Assembly (NCBI GenBank): GCA_902495355.1
Contig: CABUWV010000016.1
Coordinates: 1-47,036 of the forward strand
DNA: 47,036 nt
Reading direction: 5' to 3'
Source: an uncultured Collinsella sp.
Lineage (GTDB): Bacteria; Actinomycetota; Coriobacteriia; Coriobacteriales; Coriobacteriaceae
Below the pieces are notes generated by a model. That model had not been told where the DNA came from, did no database searches, and saw only the letters and a list, made by a program, of their open reading frames with translations. This document shows, one piece after another, positions 7,742 through 15,908 of this stretch. The position numbers and the translations under genes were made by a program. The number at the start of each line of letters is the position of its first letter. Within the stretch, counting starts at the first letter, position 1.

Positions 7742-8152
7742 ATGATTAAGCCCATCATGAAATCCGAGTTCTTTTTGCGCCTACCTTCCGAAGACGCAGA
7801 ACCCGACGATGTCGCGACCGGGCAGGACCTCCTGGATACGCTCCGCGAGCATGAGCGCGAGTGCGTGGGGCTCGCCGCCAACATGATCGGCGTGCGCAAA
7901 CGCATCATCTGCGTAAAGGACGGCAACAGGACACTCCTGATGTACAACCCTCAAATTCTTGAGCAGGTCAATGCCTATCAGACGAGCGAAGGATGTCTCT
8001 CACTGATCGGCGAGCGTCCCTGTACCCGCTATCGCCGCATTAAAGTTGAGTATTTGGACGAGAACTTCGTCCACCGCATCAAAAACTTCTCGGGCTACAC
8101 CGCTGAGATCATCCAACACGAAATCGACCACTGTAACGGCGTCGTGATCTAG
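7742..8152 (+). CDS. Short peptide deformylase with altered motif 1
   Basis: A 136-residue member of the peptide deformylase family, which removes the formyl group from nascent proteins using a metal held by one Cys and two His. Motif 2 is intact (EGCLS) and motif 3 is intact (QHEIDH with catalytic Glu). Motif 1 reads GLAANMIG, where the usual Gln that stabilises the transition state is Met. The chain ends directly after motif 3, lacking the C-terminal helix of full-length enzymes. ATG 7742 is preceded by GAGGAG. A second homologue lies at 15489-15908 with the reverse pattern of loss. Activity is possible but the Gln change makes it uncertain. Confidence 0.85.
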   Translation: MIKPIMKSEFFLRLPSEDAEPDDVATGQDLLDTLREHERECVGLAANMIGVRKRIICVKDGNRTLLMYNPQILEQVNAYQTSEGCLSLIGERPCTRYRRIKVEYLDENFVHRIKNFSGYTAEIIQHEIDHCNGVVI

Positions 8153-8153
8153 T

Positions 8154-8177
8154 TCCGCCGTTCTACCGAACGGCGGA
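8154..8177. terminator. Stem-loop after the deformylase gene
   Basis: TCCGCCGTTC and GAACGGCGGA form a perfect 10-bp stem with loop TACC, starting two bases after the TAG stop. No clear T tract follows on the plus strand. Confidence 0.6.
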
Positions 8178-8191
8178 CCACTTGACGCTGC

Positions 8192-8291
8192 GCGAGCCGC
8201 ATTCACGCCAATCTGACGTTCAATTTCGAGGGCGCGACCAGAAGGTCAGCGCCCTCTCATTTCACGTCACCTTGGCGCAAATGCGGCTCGC
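8192..8291. repeat. 100-bp nested hairpin element, copy 2 (apex GACC-AGAA-GGTC)
   Basis: The outer arms are GCGAGCCGCATT...GCCAA (8192-8211) and TTGGC...AATGCGGCTCGC (8272-8291). A middle TGACGT/ACGTCA pairing and an inner GAGGGCGC/GCGCCCTC pairing follow. The apex GACCAGAAGGTC (8236-8247) is the exact complement of the apex at 4961-4972 and sits at the element centre. Length, layout and a few flanking bases match copy 1 in the opposite orientation, while the stems have different sequences that stay paired. It lies between the 3' ends of the convergent deformylase and XRE-aminotransferase genes. Confidence 0.8.
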
Positions 8292-8351
8292 TCGCTGTCG
8301 TATGTCTATCCTGCGACGCCTCGATTCTTGCGGCGGCAGATACCTAATCCC

Positions 8352-9872
8352 CTACGCTTGGCGGTAATGATCGAAGAAGTCGGCGAGGTCTTCGAGCGAC
8401 TCTTTAAGCACTTCCATGCGCGGCAGGTACACGATGCGGAAGTGATCAGGCTCGGCCCAGTTAAAGCCGCCGCCGCGCGTGATCAGGATCTTCTTCTCGT
8501 GCAGCAGGTCGAGAGCGAACTGCTCGTCATCGGTGATGTTGAACTTCTTAACATCCATCTTGGGGAAGATGTAGAACGCCGCGCGCGGCTTGACCACCGA
8601 GATGCCGTCGATCTTGTTGAGCGCCTCATACACAAAGTTGCGCTGCTCGTAGACACGACCGCCGGGACGGATATAGTCGTTGACCGACTGATGGCCGCCG
8701 AGCGCCGTCTGGACGATTGACTGGGCCGGCACGTTGGAGCACAGGCGCATGTTGGAGAGCATGTTGATGCCCATGATGAAGTCGCTCATGCAGCGCTGGT
8801 TGCCCGAAAGCACCATCCAGCCAATGCGATAGCCCGCGATCATGTGCGACTTGGAAAGGCCGCTAAAGGTGACACAGGGCAGATCGGGAGCGAGCGAGGC
8901 AATCGAGACGTGCTCATAGCCGTCCATGCACAGGCGGTCGTAGATCTCGTCTGCAAAAATCATGAGCTGGTGCCTGCGCGCAACCTCAACGATGCCCTCG
9001 AGCACCTCACGCGGGTAAACGGAGCCCGTGGGGTTGTTGGGGTTGATGATGACGAGGGCCTTGGTCGCGCTCGTGATCTTGGACTCCATATCCTGCAGAT
9101 CGGGATACCAATCGGCCTGCTCGTCGCACAGGTAGTGCACAGGATGGCCGCCGGCAAGGGTCGCGCACGCCGTCCAGAGCGGGTAGTCGGGGCTGGGGAT
9201 CAGGATCTCATCGCCGTTGTCGAGCAGCGCGTTCATCGAAAGTTGAATGAGCTCGGACACGCCGTTGCCCGTGTAGATGTGCTCCATCTGAACGTTGGGC
9301 AGGCCTTTGATCTGCGAGTACTGCATGATTGCCTTGCGCGCGGAGAACAGGCCACGCGAGTTGGAATAGCCTTCGCAGTCGGGCAGCTGCTGGCGCATGT
9401 CCTTGATGACCTCGTCGGGCGTGCGGAAACCGAAGGGCGCCGGGTTGCCGATATTGAGCTTGAGGATGCGCTCGCCCTCGTCCTCCATACGGGCAGCCTC
9501 GTCGACGACGGGACCGCGCACGTCATACAGGACATTATCGAGCTTGGTGGATTTAGAAAAAATACGCATGGTGGTGCTCCTTGGAATTTGAGCTGAGGAA
9601 TGGGGTTCGGGCTTGGAATCGTTGCGGGGTGATGATGCCTCGCCTTGATCGGCGTCGCCGGCAAGCAGCCAGGTAACATCGACCTCCAAAATACGGGCGA
9701 GCAGCTCAGCCACGTCGCGCCGCGGGATCGTCTTGCCGCTCACATATTGGCTCATCTGACTCTTGCCGAGTTTTTTGCCGAGCATCTCCGATGCGCGGAT
9801 TACGTCCGACTGGCGAACGTCGCGATCGGACATAGTCTGTCGCAGGCGATCGCTAAACGTCTCTTGGGCCAC
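8352..9872 (-). CDS. XRE-type HTH fused to class I aminotransferase (AlaA-like)
   Basis: A 506-residue fusion. Residues about 5-70 form a Cro/C1-type helix-turn-helix (KSQMSQYVSGKTIPRRDVAELLARIL); a polar linker follows. From about residue 102 comes a complete fold-type I aminotransferase resembling alanine transaminase AlaA, with NPNNPTGSVY, ADEIYDRLC and the PLP lysine in SGLSKSHMIAGYRIGW. GTG at 9872 has AAGGAGG upstream. An internal in-frame ATG at 9569, exactly where the aminotransferase begins, has its own AAGGAG seven bases upstream, so the enzyme may also be made alone. The upstream region carries four TTCAATT-type sites, suggesting autoregulation. The transaminase substrate is inferred as pyruvate/alanine by resemblance only. 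Confidence 0.85.
   Translation of the reverse strand: MAQETFSDRLRQTMSDRDVRQSDVIRASEMLGKKLGKSQMSQYVSGKTIPRRDVAELLARILEVDVTWLLAGDADQGEASSPRNDSKPEPHSSAQIPRSTTMRIFSKSTKLDNVLYDVRGPVVDEAARMEDEGERILKLNIGNPAPFGFRTPDEVIKDMRQQLPDCEGYSNSRGLFSARKAIMQYSQIKGLPNVQMEHIYTGNGVSELIQLSMNALLDNGDEILIPSPDYPLWTACATLAGGHPVHYLCDEQADWYPDLQDMESKITSATKALVIINPNNPTGSVYPREVLEGIVEVARRHQLMIFADEIYDRLCMDGYEHVSIASLAPDLPCVTFSGLSKSHMIAGYRIGWMVLSGNQRCMSDFIMGINMLSNMRLCSNVPAQSIVQTALGGHQSVNDYIRPGGRVYEQRNFVYEALNKIDGISVVKPRAAFYIFPKMDVKKFNITDDEQFALDLLHEKKILITRGGGFNWAEPDHFRIVYLPRMEVLKESLEDLADFFDHYRQA
9577..9582 (-). promoter_or_regulatory. Internal ribosome binding site within the XRE-aminotransferase gene
   Basis: On the minus strand AAGGAG is followed after seven bases by an in-frame ATG (9569) that begins MRIFSK, the natural start of the stand-alone aminotransferase family. 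This suggests a second, shorter translation product of about 405 residues without the DNA-binding domain. Confidence 0.6.
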
Positions 9873-9893
9873 TAGAACCTCCTTGCTGGCAAA

Positions 9894-9974
9894 GTTCAAT
9901 TTATAGAACACGAATTGAACCAGAGTTCAATTTAGGCAGCAGTATAACGCGGCACCTCATTCGAAAGTTCAATT
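9894..9974. promoter_or_regulatory. Operator array of GTTCAATT sites upstream of the XRE-aminotransferase gene
   Basis: GTTCAATT occurs at 9894-9901, 9925-9932 and 9967-9974, and its complement AATTGAAC at 9913-9920. The pair 9913-9932 is a perfect palindrome with a CAGA centre, and 9894/9920 is a second, wider inverted pair. The sites overlap plausible promoter elements for the minus-strand gene (TTGAAC and TATAAA-like). The obvious candidate binder is the XRE domain encoded just downstream. Confidence 0.7.
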
Positions 9975-10034
9975 TCATAAGAAAATGTACCGAACCCCGA
10001 GGATTGTCCCAAAGTGGACAACAGGTACGCGCCT

Positions 10035-10892
10035 TTAGAGATATTCAAGGAGACGAGCCGCCGCAAGCGAAACGTCAGCCGTGCGATATATCGCATTGAT
10101 CTGCCGATGAGGATGTCCCTCGAGTGGGCGCACGGCAACATCGAACTGACAGCGACGCAAGATAAGCGCAGGAAGAATGCTCACACCCAGGCCGTCCTCG
10201 ACCATAGCCATAATCGCATAGTCATCCCAGGTCGACAGTTTTGAGCGCACCGCCAGCCCCGCCCGACGGAAGAGCGGCGTAATCTCGTCATCGGTGCCGC
10301 GTTCCAGCAGAATAAACTGCTCGTTGGCCAAATCGGCAAGAGAGACGACCTCCGCCGCGGCAAGCGAGGAGTCCGCTGGCACCACGGCCATCAGCTCGTC
10401 TTGCACCAACGGCCGCGACACCATGCCGGCGCCGCGTGGTTCGCGCGGAATAAAGCCCAGGTCGCAGCGGCCTTCCGCCACCCATTGTTCAATCTCTGAG
10501 TAATCGCCCATCAGCAACTCATAATCGACGTCCGGGTGATCGGCGCGAAAGCGCGCGATCACCGGCGGCAGCACGTGGGTCGCCACACTCGAAAACGTAC
10601 CGATGCAGATTTTGCCGCGCATGAGCCCACGCATCTCATCCACCCGTCGCTGCAAACGAACAAATTCCTCGCACAACGCCTCGACCGCCGGCATAACTTG
10701 CCGCCCATCGGCAGAAAGCACTACGCCCTCGCGGCTTCTATCGAGCACTTTAAAGCCCCAGTCGGCCTCAAGATCGGCCACCATACGGCTCACGCCCGAC
10801 TGCGAATAGCTCAGCCGCTCGGCGGCGCGCGTAAAACTTCCGGCGCGCACGGTCTCGAGCAGCACCTGCATCTTTTGAATATTCGTTTCCAC
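10035..10892 (-). CDS. LysR-family transcriptional regulator
   Basis: A 285-residue regulator with an N-terminal winged helix-turn-helix (about residues 5-65: FTRAAERLSYSQSGVSRMVADLE) and a periplasmic-binding-protein-like effector domain (about 90-285). GTG at 10892 is chosen because GGTGGAGGGG lies just upstream; an ATG seven codons earlier has no such site. It is divergent from the EamA transporter at 11011, and a perfect palindrome lies between them, the usual LysR arrangement. It probably controls that transporter and itself; the effector is unknown. Confidence 0.88.
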   Translation of the reverse strand: METNIQKMQVLLETVRAGSFTRAAERLSYSQSGVSRMVADLEADWGFKVLDRSREGVVLSADGRQVMPAVEALCEEFVRLQRRVDEMRGLMRGKICIGTFSSVATHVLPPVIARFRADHPDVDYELLMGDYSEIEQWVAEGRCDLGFIPREPRGAGMVSRPLVQDELMAVVPADSSLAAAEVVSLADLANEQFILLERGTDDEITPLFRRAGLAVRSKLSTWDDYAIMAMVEDGLGVSILPALILRRCQFDVAVRPLEGHPHRQINAIYRTADVSLAAARLLEYL

Positions 10893-10909
10893 GGCACCCC
10901 TCCACCTTT

Positions 10910-10928
10910 GCATGAGTTTTTCTCATGC
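10910..10928. promoter_or_regulatory. Candidate LysR operator GCATGAG-N5-CTCATGC
   Basis: A perfect 7-bp inverted repeat with a TTTTT centre lies 18 bases upstream of the LysR start and 82 bases upstream of the divergent EamA gene. The symmetry and spacing fit a LysR-type recognition site. The binder is inferred from location. Confidence 0.6.
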
Positions 10929-11010
10929 TATCCATGCATTATATTCGCTTTTCTTCTAAAGCCAGTTCACCCATAGTGAACATGCTCGGATATAGAGGGG
11001 ATGTCAGCGT

Positions 11011-11922
11011 ATGAACAACGGACTGTTTACGTACTTAGCAGCATTGCTGTTGTTTGGCTCCAACGGCATCATCGCCGCCGCCATCGCGCTCCCGAGCTCC
11101 GATATCGTGCTCCTGCGCACGTTTTTGGGCGCACTCTCGCTTGTCACCATCCTTGCCATCACCCAACGCCATAAGTTGCAGGCGCCATCTCGCCCCCGCG
11201 AAGCCGTAGCCCTCCTCCTCTCGGGAGCCGCGCTGGGCGCCAGCTGGATTTTTCTGTTCCGCGCCTACCAGACGATCGGCGTCGGCGTATCCTCGCTGCT
11301 GTACTACTGCGGCCCCATCATTGTCATGGCGCTCTCCCCGCTCATCTTTGGCGAAAAGCTGACCGGCGGCAAAATCGCCGGCTTTATCGCCGTCGCTTGC
11401 GGTGCTTTTCTCATTGCAGCGCAAGGTCTAGGCGGCAATATGCCCATTGCTGGTATCGCCTGCGGAATCGCCTCGGCATTTTGCTATGCGCTGATGGTCA
11501 TCGCCAGCAAGGGTGCGCCACACATCGAAGGCCTTGAGAACTCCGCGCTCCAGGTGAGCGCAGCCTTTGTGACCGCGCTGGTCCTCACGCTCATCACGCA
11601 GGGCGCCCCCTCATTCCTGTCCGCCGGCGTCGCCGCCAATATTGATTGGCGCGCCGTCGTCATGCTCGGCGTCGTCAACACCGGCATCGGTTGCCTGCTC
11701 TACTTTAGCGCTGTCGCCAAGCTGCCCGTCCAGACCGTCGCGGTCGTCGGCTACCTCGAGCCGCTTTCGGCGGTCGTGTTCTCGGCCGTCCTTTTGGGCG
11801 AAGCCATAACACCGGTCCGTCTGATGGGCGCCGCGCTTATCATCGGCGGCGCGATCTTTTGCGAACTCGCCGGCAAACGCGCAAACGCCAAAGCCGGTAT
11901 CGCTCAAGCAGCACGTGCTTAA
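11011..11922 (+). CDS. EamA/DMT-superfamily transporter
   Basis: A 303-residue inner-membrane protein with about ten hydrophobic helices in two repeated halves, as in the drug/metabolite transporter superfamily. The first half contains SSLLYYCGPIIVMALSPLIF followed by GEKLTGGKIAGFI; the second contains AVVGYLEPLSAVVFSAVLLG followed by GEAITPVRLMGAALIIGG. These paired segments are typical of EamA domains. The function is export of a small metabolite or amino acid, not determinable here. It is divergent from a LysR gene that probably regulates it. A terminator follows at 11957-11980. Confidence 0.87.
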   Translation: MNNGLFTYLAALLLFGSNGIIAAAIALPSSDIVLLRTFLGALSLVTILAITQRHKLQAPSRPREAVALLLSGAALGASWIFLFRAYQTIGVGVSSLLYYCGPIIVMALSPLIFGEKLTGGKIAGFIAVACGAFLIAAQGLGGNMPIAGIACGIASAFCYALMVIASKGAPHIEGLENSALQVSAAFVTALVLTLITQGAPSFLSAGVAANIDWRAVVMLGVVNTGIGCLLYFSAVAKLPVQTVAVVGYLEPLSAVVFSAVLLGEAITPVRLMGAALIIGGAIFCELAGKRANAKAGIAQAARA

Positions 11923-11956
11923 TAGCCCCCGCTTTGAAATGCTGCCTGCGTATATG

Positions 11957-11980
11957 AATAATCCCCATCTGGGGATTATT
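11957..11980 (+). terminator. Stem-loop after the EamA gene
   Basis: AATAATCCCC and GGGGATTATT form a perfect 10-bp stem with loop ATCT, 34 bases after the EamA stop. Confidence 0.7.
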
Positions 11981-12035
11981 GTCTAAAGCTAACCAATGTG
12001 CCAAACTGCTCTTGTATGTATAAAGACGGCATAAA

Positions 12036-12060
12036 GGTTATCTGTCCTAGATAGATAACC
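12036..12060 (+). promoter_or_regulatory. Inverted repeat in the kup leader
   Basis: GGTTATCT (12036-12043) and AGATAACC (12053-12060) form an 8-bp stem eight bases upstream of the AAGGGAG ribosome site of kup. It could be an operator or a hairpin affecting translation. A c-di-AMP riboswitch, common upstream of kup in related bacteria, was looked for and not recognised; the gap is only about 155 bases. Confidence 0.4.
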
Positions 12061-12080
12061 GGATGTCCAAGGGAGTCCAC

Positions 12081-14312
12081 GTGGCACAAAACGAACTGGA
12101 GGCAAGCCCCCAAGACCAGCGTGGTCAAGGCGGGCACGGAGCCATTCCCCTCTCCGCTGGCATGTTGCTCGTAACGCTCGGCGTCGTCTATGGCGACATC
12201 GGCACGAGCCCCATGTACACCATGAAATCAATCGTCGCCAACAACGGCGGCATCGGCACCGTCAGCGAGGACATGATCTTGGGCGCGCTTTCGCTCGTCA
12301 TCTGGACCATGACGCTCGTGACCACGGTCAAGTACGTGGTTATCGCCATGAAGGCCGACAACCACAACGAAGGCGGCATCTTTGCCCTGTTTAGCCTGGT
12401 GCGCAAGGTGGCACCGTGGCTGATTCTCCCCGCCATGATCGGCGGCGCGGCGCTGCTCGCCGACGGCATCCTCACCCCTGCGGTCACGGTTACCACGGCC
12501 ATCGAGGGCTTGCGCACTATCGAGTGGGGCCATGCGCTTTTGGGTGACGGCCAGACCAACGTCATCATCATCACCATCATCATTATCTGCGGCCTGTTTG
12601 CCATGCAGCGCGCCGGCACCTCGTCGATCGGCAAGTTGTTCGGCCCGCTTATGACGCTATGGTTCCTATTCCTGGCTGGCGCCGGCCTGTTCAACATGCT
12701 CGGCAACCTGTCCATCCTGCGCGCGCTCAACCCCATTCGCGGCATCATGTTCCTATTCTCGCCCATCAACCACTCGGGCATCATGGTGCTCGGCTTCGTC
12801 TTTCTGTCGACGACCGGCGCCGAGGCGCTCTACTCGGACATGGGCCACGTGGGCAAGGCAAACATCTATGCATCCTGGCCGTTTGTTAAGGCGGCCCTTA
12901 TCCTCAACTATCTGGGTCAGGGAGCTTGGCTGCTCGCCAATAACTCCAACCCCCAGATGCTCGCGATGGATATCGTCAACCCGTTCTACATGATGCTTCC
13001 CGAGCCCCTGCGCCCCTTTGCCATCGTGCTTTCGGCCGTAGCGGCCATCATCGCCTCGCAGGCGCTCATCACCGGCTCGTTCTCGCTGGTATCCGAGGCA
13101 ACGCGCCTCAACCTTATGCCGCACCTGCGCATCCACTACCCCAGCGACACCAAGGGCCAGCTCTATATTCCGCTCGTCAACAACATCATGTGGGTCGGCT
13201 GTATCTTCATCGTGCTGCTGTTCCAGAACTCCGAGCGCATGGAGAGCGCCTACGGCCTCGCCATCACCGTGACCATGCTCATGACCACGACGCTTTTGAC
13301 GAGCTACATCGCCGGCATCCTCAAGCACAAACTGGGTGCCTGCGTCTTCGCACTGCTCTTTGGCGCCATTGAGCTGTGCTTCTTTGCCTCGTGCCTCACC
13401 ATGTTCTTTGACGGCGGCTATGTCATGATCTTCTTGGCCGCGCTGCTGTTTGGCCTTATGTACGTGTGGCGCCGCGGCACCGCCATCGAGCGCACGCAGA
13501 CCATCCTGCTGCCCGTCTCCAAGTACATTGACCAGCTCGACCGCCTGCGCAACGACGAGACCTATCCCGTGCTTGCCGACAACCTGGTGTTCCTCACCAA
13601 CAGCCCCGACCCGCTCACGCTCGACCGCGATGTGCTCTATTCCATCTTGGATAAGCATCCCAAGCGCGCCAAGGCATACTGGTTCATCAACGTGTACGTT
13701 ACCGATGAGCCCTATACGCACGAGTATTCCGTCGAGACCTTTGGCACGGACTTCCTGTTCCGCGTGCGCCTGGACCTGGGCTTTAAGGTCAACCAGCGCA
13801 TCAATGCCTACCTGCGCCAGATCGTTGGCGACCTGATGGCATCGGGTGAGCTGCCGCCGCAGCATCACACCTACTCCATCTACGAGACACGCGGCAACGT
13901 GGGCGACTTCCGTTTTTGCATGCTGCGCAAGATGCTCGCCCCCGAAACGGACATCAACCGCAACGACCACCGCGTGATGGCCATCAAGTACGCCGTCCGC
14001 CGCGCCTGCGGAAGCCCGGCACGCTGGTACGGTCTAGAGAACTCGGCCATCATCATCGAGTACGTGCCCCTCTTTGCCCGCATGCGTCCGGCAGTCAAAC
14101 TCGTACGCACCCAAGTGCCGCTCGAAGTTCAGATCGAGGAAGCCGAGGAAATGGAAGTCGATATCTTCTCGGACGACTTGGTCAACGGCAACGAGGCCGG
14201 TAGGGACATGAACGTCGATCCCACCGAGCTGCTCGAGAGCGTCGCCGATACGCCCGAACAGCAACAGCTCGACGGCCTCGAGAGCGAACAACTCAACGAC
14301 GTCAACTTCTAG
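12081..14312 (+). CDS. kup: KUP-family potassium uptake transporter
   Basis: A 743-residue membrane protein that imports K+ with protons. The family signature YGDIGTSPMY is present near the N-terminus, followed by about 12 hydrophobic helices to roughly residue 470, including ADGILTPAVTV and SGIMVLGFVFLSTTGAEALY. A long cytoplasmic C-terminal domain follows, and the last 60 residues form an acidic tail that is longer than in typical Kup. GTG 12081 is preferred because AAGGGAG (12069-12075) lies correctly upstream; an in-frame ATG at 12063 has no such site. It stands alone between terminators. Confidence 0.93.
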   Translation: MAQNELEASPQDQRGQGGHGAIPLSAGMLLVTLGVVYGDIGTSPMYTMKSIVANNGGIGTVSEDMILGALSLVIWTMTLVTTVKYVVIAMKADNHNEGGIFALFSLVRKVAPWLILPAMIGGAALLADGILTPAVTVTTAIEGLRTIEWGHALLGDGQTNVIIITIIIICGLFAMQRAGTSSIGKLFGPLMTLWFLFLAGAGLFNMLGNLSILRALNPIRGIMFLFSPINHSGIMVLGFVFLSTTGAEALYSDMGHVGKANIYASWPFVKAALILNYLGQGAWLLANNSNPQMLAMDIVNPFYMMLPEPLRPFAIVLSAVAAIIASQALITGSFSLVSEATRLNLMPHLRIHYPSDTKGQLYIPLVNNIMWVGCIFIVLLFQNSERMESAYGLAITVTMLMTTTLLTSYIAGILKHKLGACVFALLFGAIELCFFASCLTMFFDGGYVMIFLAALLFGLMYVWRRGTAIERTQTILLPVSKYIDQLDRLRNDETYPVLADNLVFLTNSPDPLTLDRDVLYSILDKHPKRAKAYWFINVYVTDEPYTHEYSVETFGTDFLFRVRLDLGFKVNQRINAYLRQIVGDLMASGELPPQHHTYSIYETRGNVGDFRFCMLRKMLAPETDINRNDHRVMAIKYAVRRACGSPARWYGLENSAIIIEYVPLFARMRPAVKLVRTQVPLEVQIEEAEEMEVDIFSDDLVNGNEAGRDMNVDPTELLESVADTPEQQQLDGLESEQLNDVNF

Positions 14313-14333
14313 CGACGTCACAAATCAACGACA

Positions 14334-14369
14334 GCGGCCCTGCACCTCGCGAGAGATGCAGGGCCGCTT
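14334..14369. terminator. Bidirectional terminator between kup and the bile salt hydrolase gene
   Basis: AGCGGCCCTGCA pairs with TGCAGGGCCGCT around a 12-base loop. It lies between the 3' ends of convergent genes. Confidence 0.75.
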
Positions 14370-14391
14370 TGCATTGCAGTAAAGCTATCGG

Positions 14392-15357
14392 CTACGAACG
14401 ACGCGGCTCGGGAACCACGAGCCTATCGGGACTCGCGCCCTCGGCATCTGTCAGGCTCACGTAGCGAATCGACGGATCCTCATACATCGCGTAGTAATAA
14501 TTGCCCGTGCGCGCGCTAAAGCATCCGGTGTAGATAGTCTTCTCGAACTTGCCATCGCCCATCCTGGACGCCCCCTCAATCATTACCACGCCTTCGAGCG
14601 AGCGGAACATACGGACGACGTTTTCGGTCTCGCTCTCCTTTTGCGGGTAATTGGCATTGAGGTACGCCGCCTTTACAAAACGGCTCGGTGAATAGCAGTC
14701 ACCCGGAATACCGCGCATGCCGGCACCCGCGCCATAGGGCTTGAGCTCGGCGCCACGCCATGTCGCCGTCTGCGGAAAATCGCTTGTGGCAGTGATATAG
14801 GTGCGCAGGTTTTCCATGTGCCACGGGAAGGTCGGCTGGTTGGCAAGGGTGTCGACCGGATCGTCGTATACATGCAGGCCGTCAGCCATCATCTCGACCA
14901 CGATGCTGCGCTGGCTGTCGCCGATAATCCAATGGAGCAGCGACACGCCCAGCCCCTCTCCGGCAGATTTGGCGACAATCACCGTGTCGCGCAGCGCGGC
15001 CTCGACCTCATCGACCGTCGAGAACGTCGCTGCCACCCACAGGGGAAACTCATAGGCCGCGATATTGGTCTTTCCATCAACCGGCCCCTCGGCATACTCG
15101 GCATAACCCGGGAAATTGAGACCCGCCACGGCGAGGCCCGCATCGTTGCCGCAATCGAAGAACATAGGGTAGTTCTTGTAATCGATGCACATACCGATCA
15201 CCGCGTGTACCGCCGTCGCGTCGTCGATAAACGAATACGGGATGTGAAACCCGCGCGGCATCACGCGAACCTGTTGGCCGTAGTCAAAGCTCCAGTCGAG
15301 GTTGCGGCCCAGATACATGTGACCAGAATTATCGGTAAATCGGATACTCGTACACAT
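14392..15357 (-). CDS. bsh: Bile salt hydrolase / choloylglycine hydrolase family
   Basis: A 321-residue Ntn hydrolase that cleaves amide bonds of conjugated bile salts (the family also includes penicillin V acylases). The start MCTSIRF exposes Cys2 as the catalytic nucleophile after Met removal. Further family residues appear in LGRNLDW (Arg and Asp), AGLNFPGYA (Asn), ANQPTFPWHMENL and SPSRFVKAA (Arg). ATG 15357 has TAGGAGG upstream; the frame is open 21 codons further, which would bury the nucleophile. There is no signal peptide, so it is cytoplasmic. The bile-salt role fits a gut organism; substrate preference cannot be read here. Confidence 0.92.
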   Translation of the reverse strand: MCTSIRFTDNSGHMYLGRNLDWSFDYGQQVRVMPRGFHIPYSFIDDATAVHAVIGMCIDYKNYPMFFDCGNDAGLAVAGLNFPGYAEYAEGPVDGKTNIAAYEFPLWVAATFSTVDEVEAALRDTVIVAKSAGEGLGVSLLHWIIGDSQRSIVVEMMADGLHVYDDPVDTLANQPTFPWHMENLRTYITATSDFPQTATWRGAELKPYGAGAGMRGIPGDCYSPSRFVKAAYLNANYPQKESETENVVRMFRSLEGVVMIEGASRMGDGKFEKTIYTGCFSARTGNYYYAMYEDPSIRYVSLTDAEGASPDRLVVPEPRRS

Positions 15358-15424
15358 GGCGCCTCCTAGCTTTACGTTCTTGCTAAGTTCATTGTCTCCA
15401 AACAAAAAGGCGCTAAACACAAAA

Positions 15425-15456
15425 GCCCGGACATGACAACAATGTCATGCCCGGGC
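15425..15456 (-). terminator. Terminator of the deformylase-like gene
   Basis: GCCCGGACATGACA pairs with TGTCATGCCCGGGC (one mismatch) around a 4-base loop, and on the minus strand it is followed by TTTTGTGTTT. It lies 32 bases past the minus-strand stop at 15489. Confidence 0.8.
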
Positions 15457-15488
15457 CAAAAGAGACGAAGTGCGGTGCTGTAGTCACC

Positions 15489-15908
15489 CTAGACAAGTTT
15501 ACCTTGGCAGTGGTCGATCATATGCTGGATCATCTGTGCCTCAAAGCCCGCGTAGTCACGGCGGCACTCCTTCATCTTGCCGTCGACAATCTGGTCAAAG
15601 GCAACCTTGCACTTGATATAGCGCGTGGACTTGGTGACCTCCTCGTGCGTCAGGCAGCTCTCCTCCATCTTGCTGGCGCCCAGGCCAAACACCAAACGGG
15701 GGTTGTAGAGCACGTGGGGCTCGCCGGCGTCGTCCAGATAGACGCAAACCTTCTTGGTAACGCCAATCTGGTTAGCGGCAAGGCAGCCGGCATCGTCGAG
15801 CGACTTGATGGTATCGATCAGGTCCTGTGCGACCGACTCGTCCTCGACGGTCGCAACCTCGCAACGCTGGGACAGAATAGCCTCGTCGTGGCAGAGCTCT
15901 TTAATCAT
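15489..15908 (-). CDS. Peptide deformylase homologue lacking the catalytic Glu
   Basis: A 139-residue deformylase-family protein. Motif 1 is CLAANQIG with the normal Gln. Motif 2 is ESCLT rather than EGCLS, still offering the metal-binding Cys. Motif 3 reads QHMIDH rather than QHExDH: both metal-binding His remain but the catalytic Glu is Met. Metal binding may persist while deformylation should be lost or very weak. Like the homologue at 7742-8152 it stops soon after motif 3. The start is set at ATG 15908 because the upstream ATGGAGG, an alternative start at 15920, itself provides the ribosome site. On the minus strand TATACT (15942-15947) could be its -10 element. Confidence 0.82.
   Translation of the reverse strand: MIKELCHDEAILSQRCEVATVEDESVAQDLIDTIKSLDDAGCLAANQIGVTKKVCVYLDDAGEPHVLYNPRLVFGLGASKMEESCLTHEEVTKSTRYIKCKVAFDQIVDGKMKECRRDYAGFEAQMIQHMIDHCQGKLV

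Noticed and set aside
12753..13970. 405-codon open frame antisense to kup
   Set aside because: Composition reflects the kup reading frame; no start signals, and kup motifs are unambiguous.
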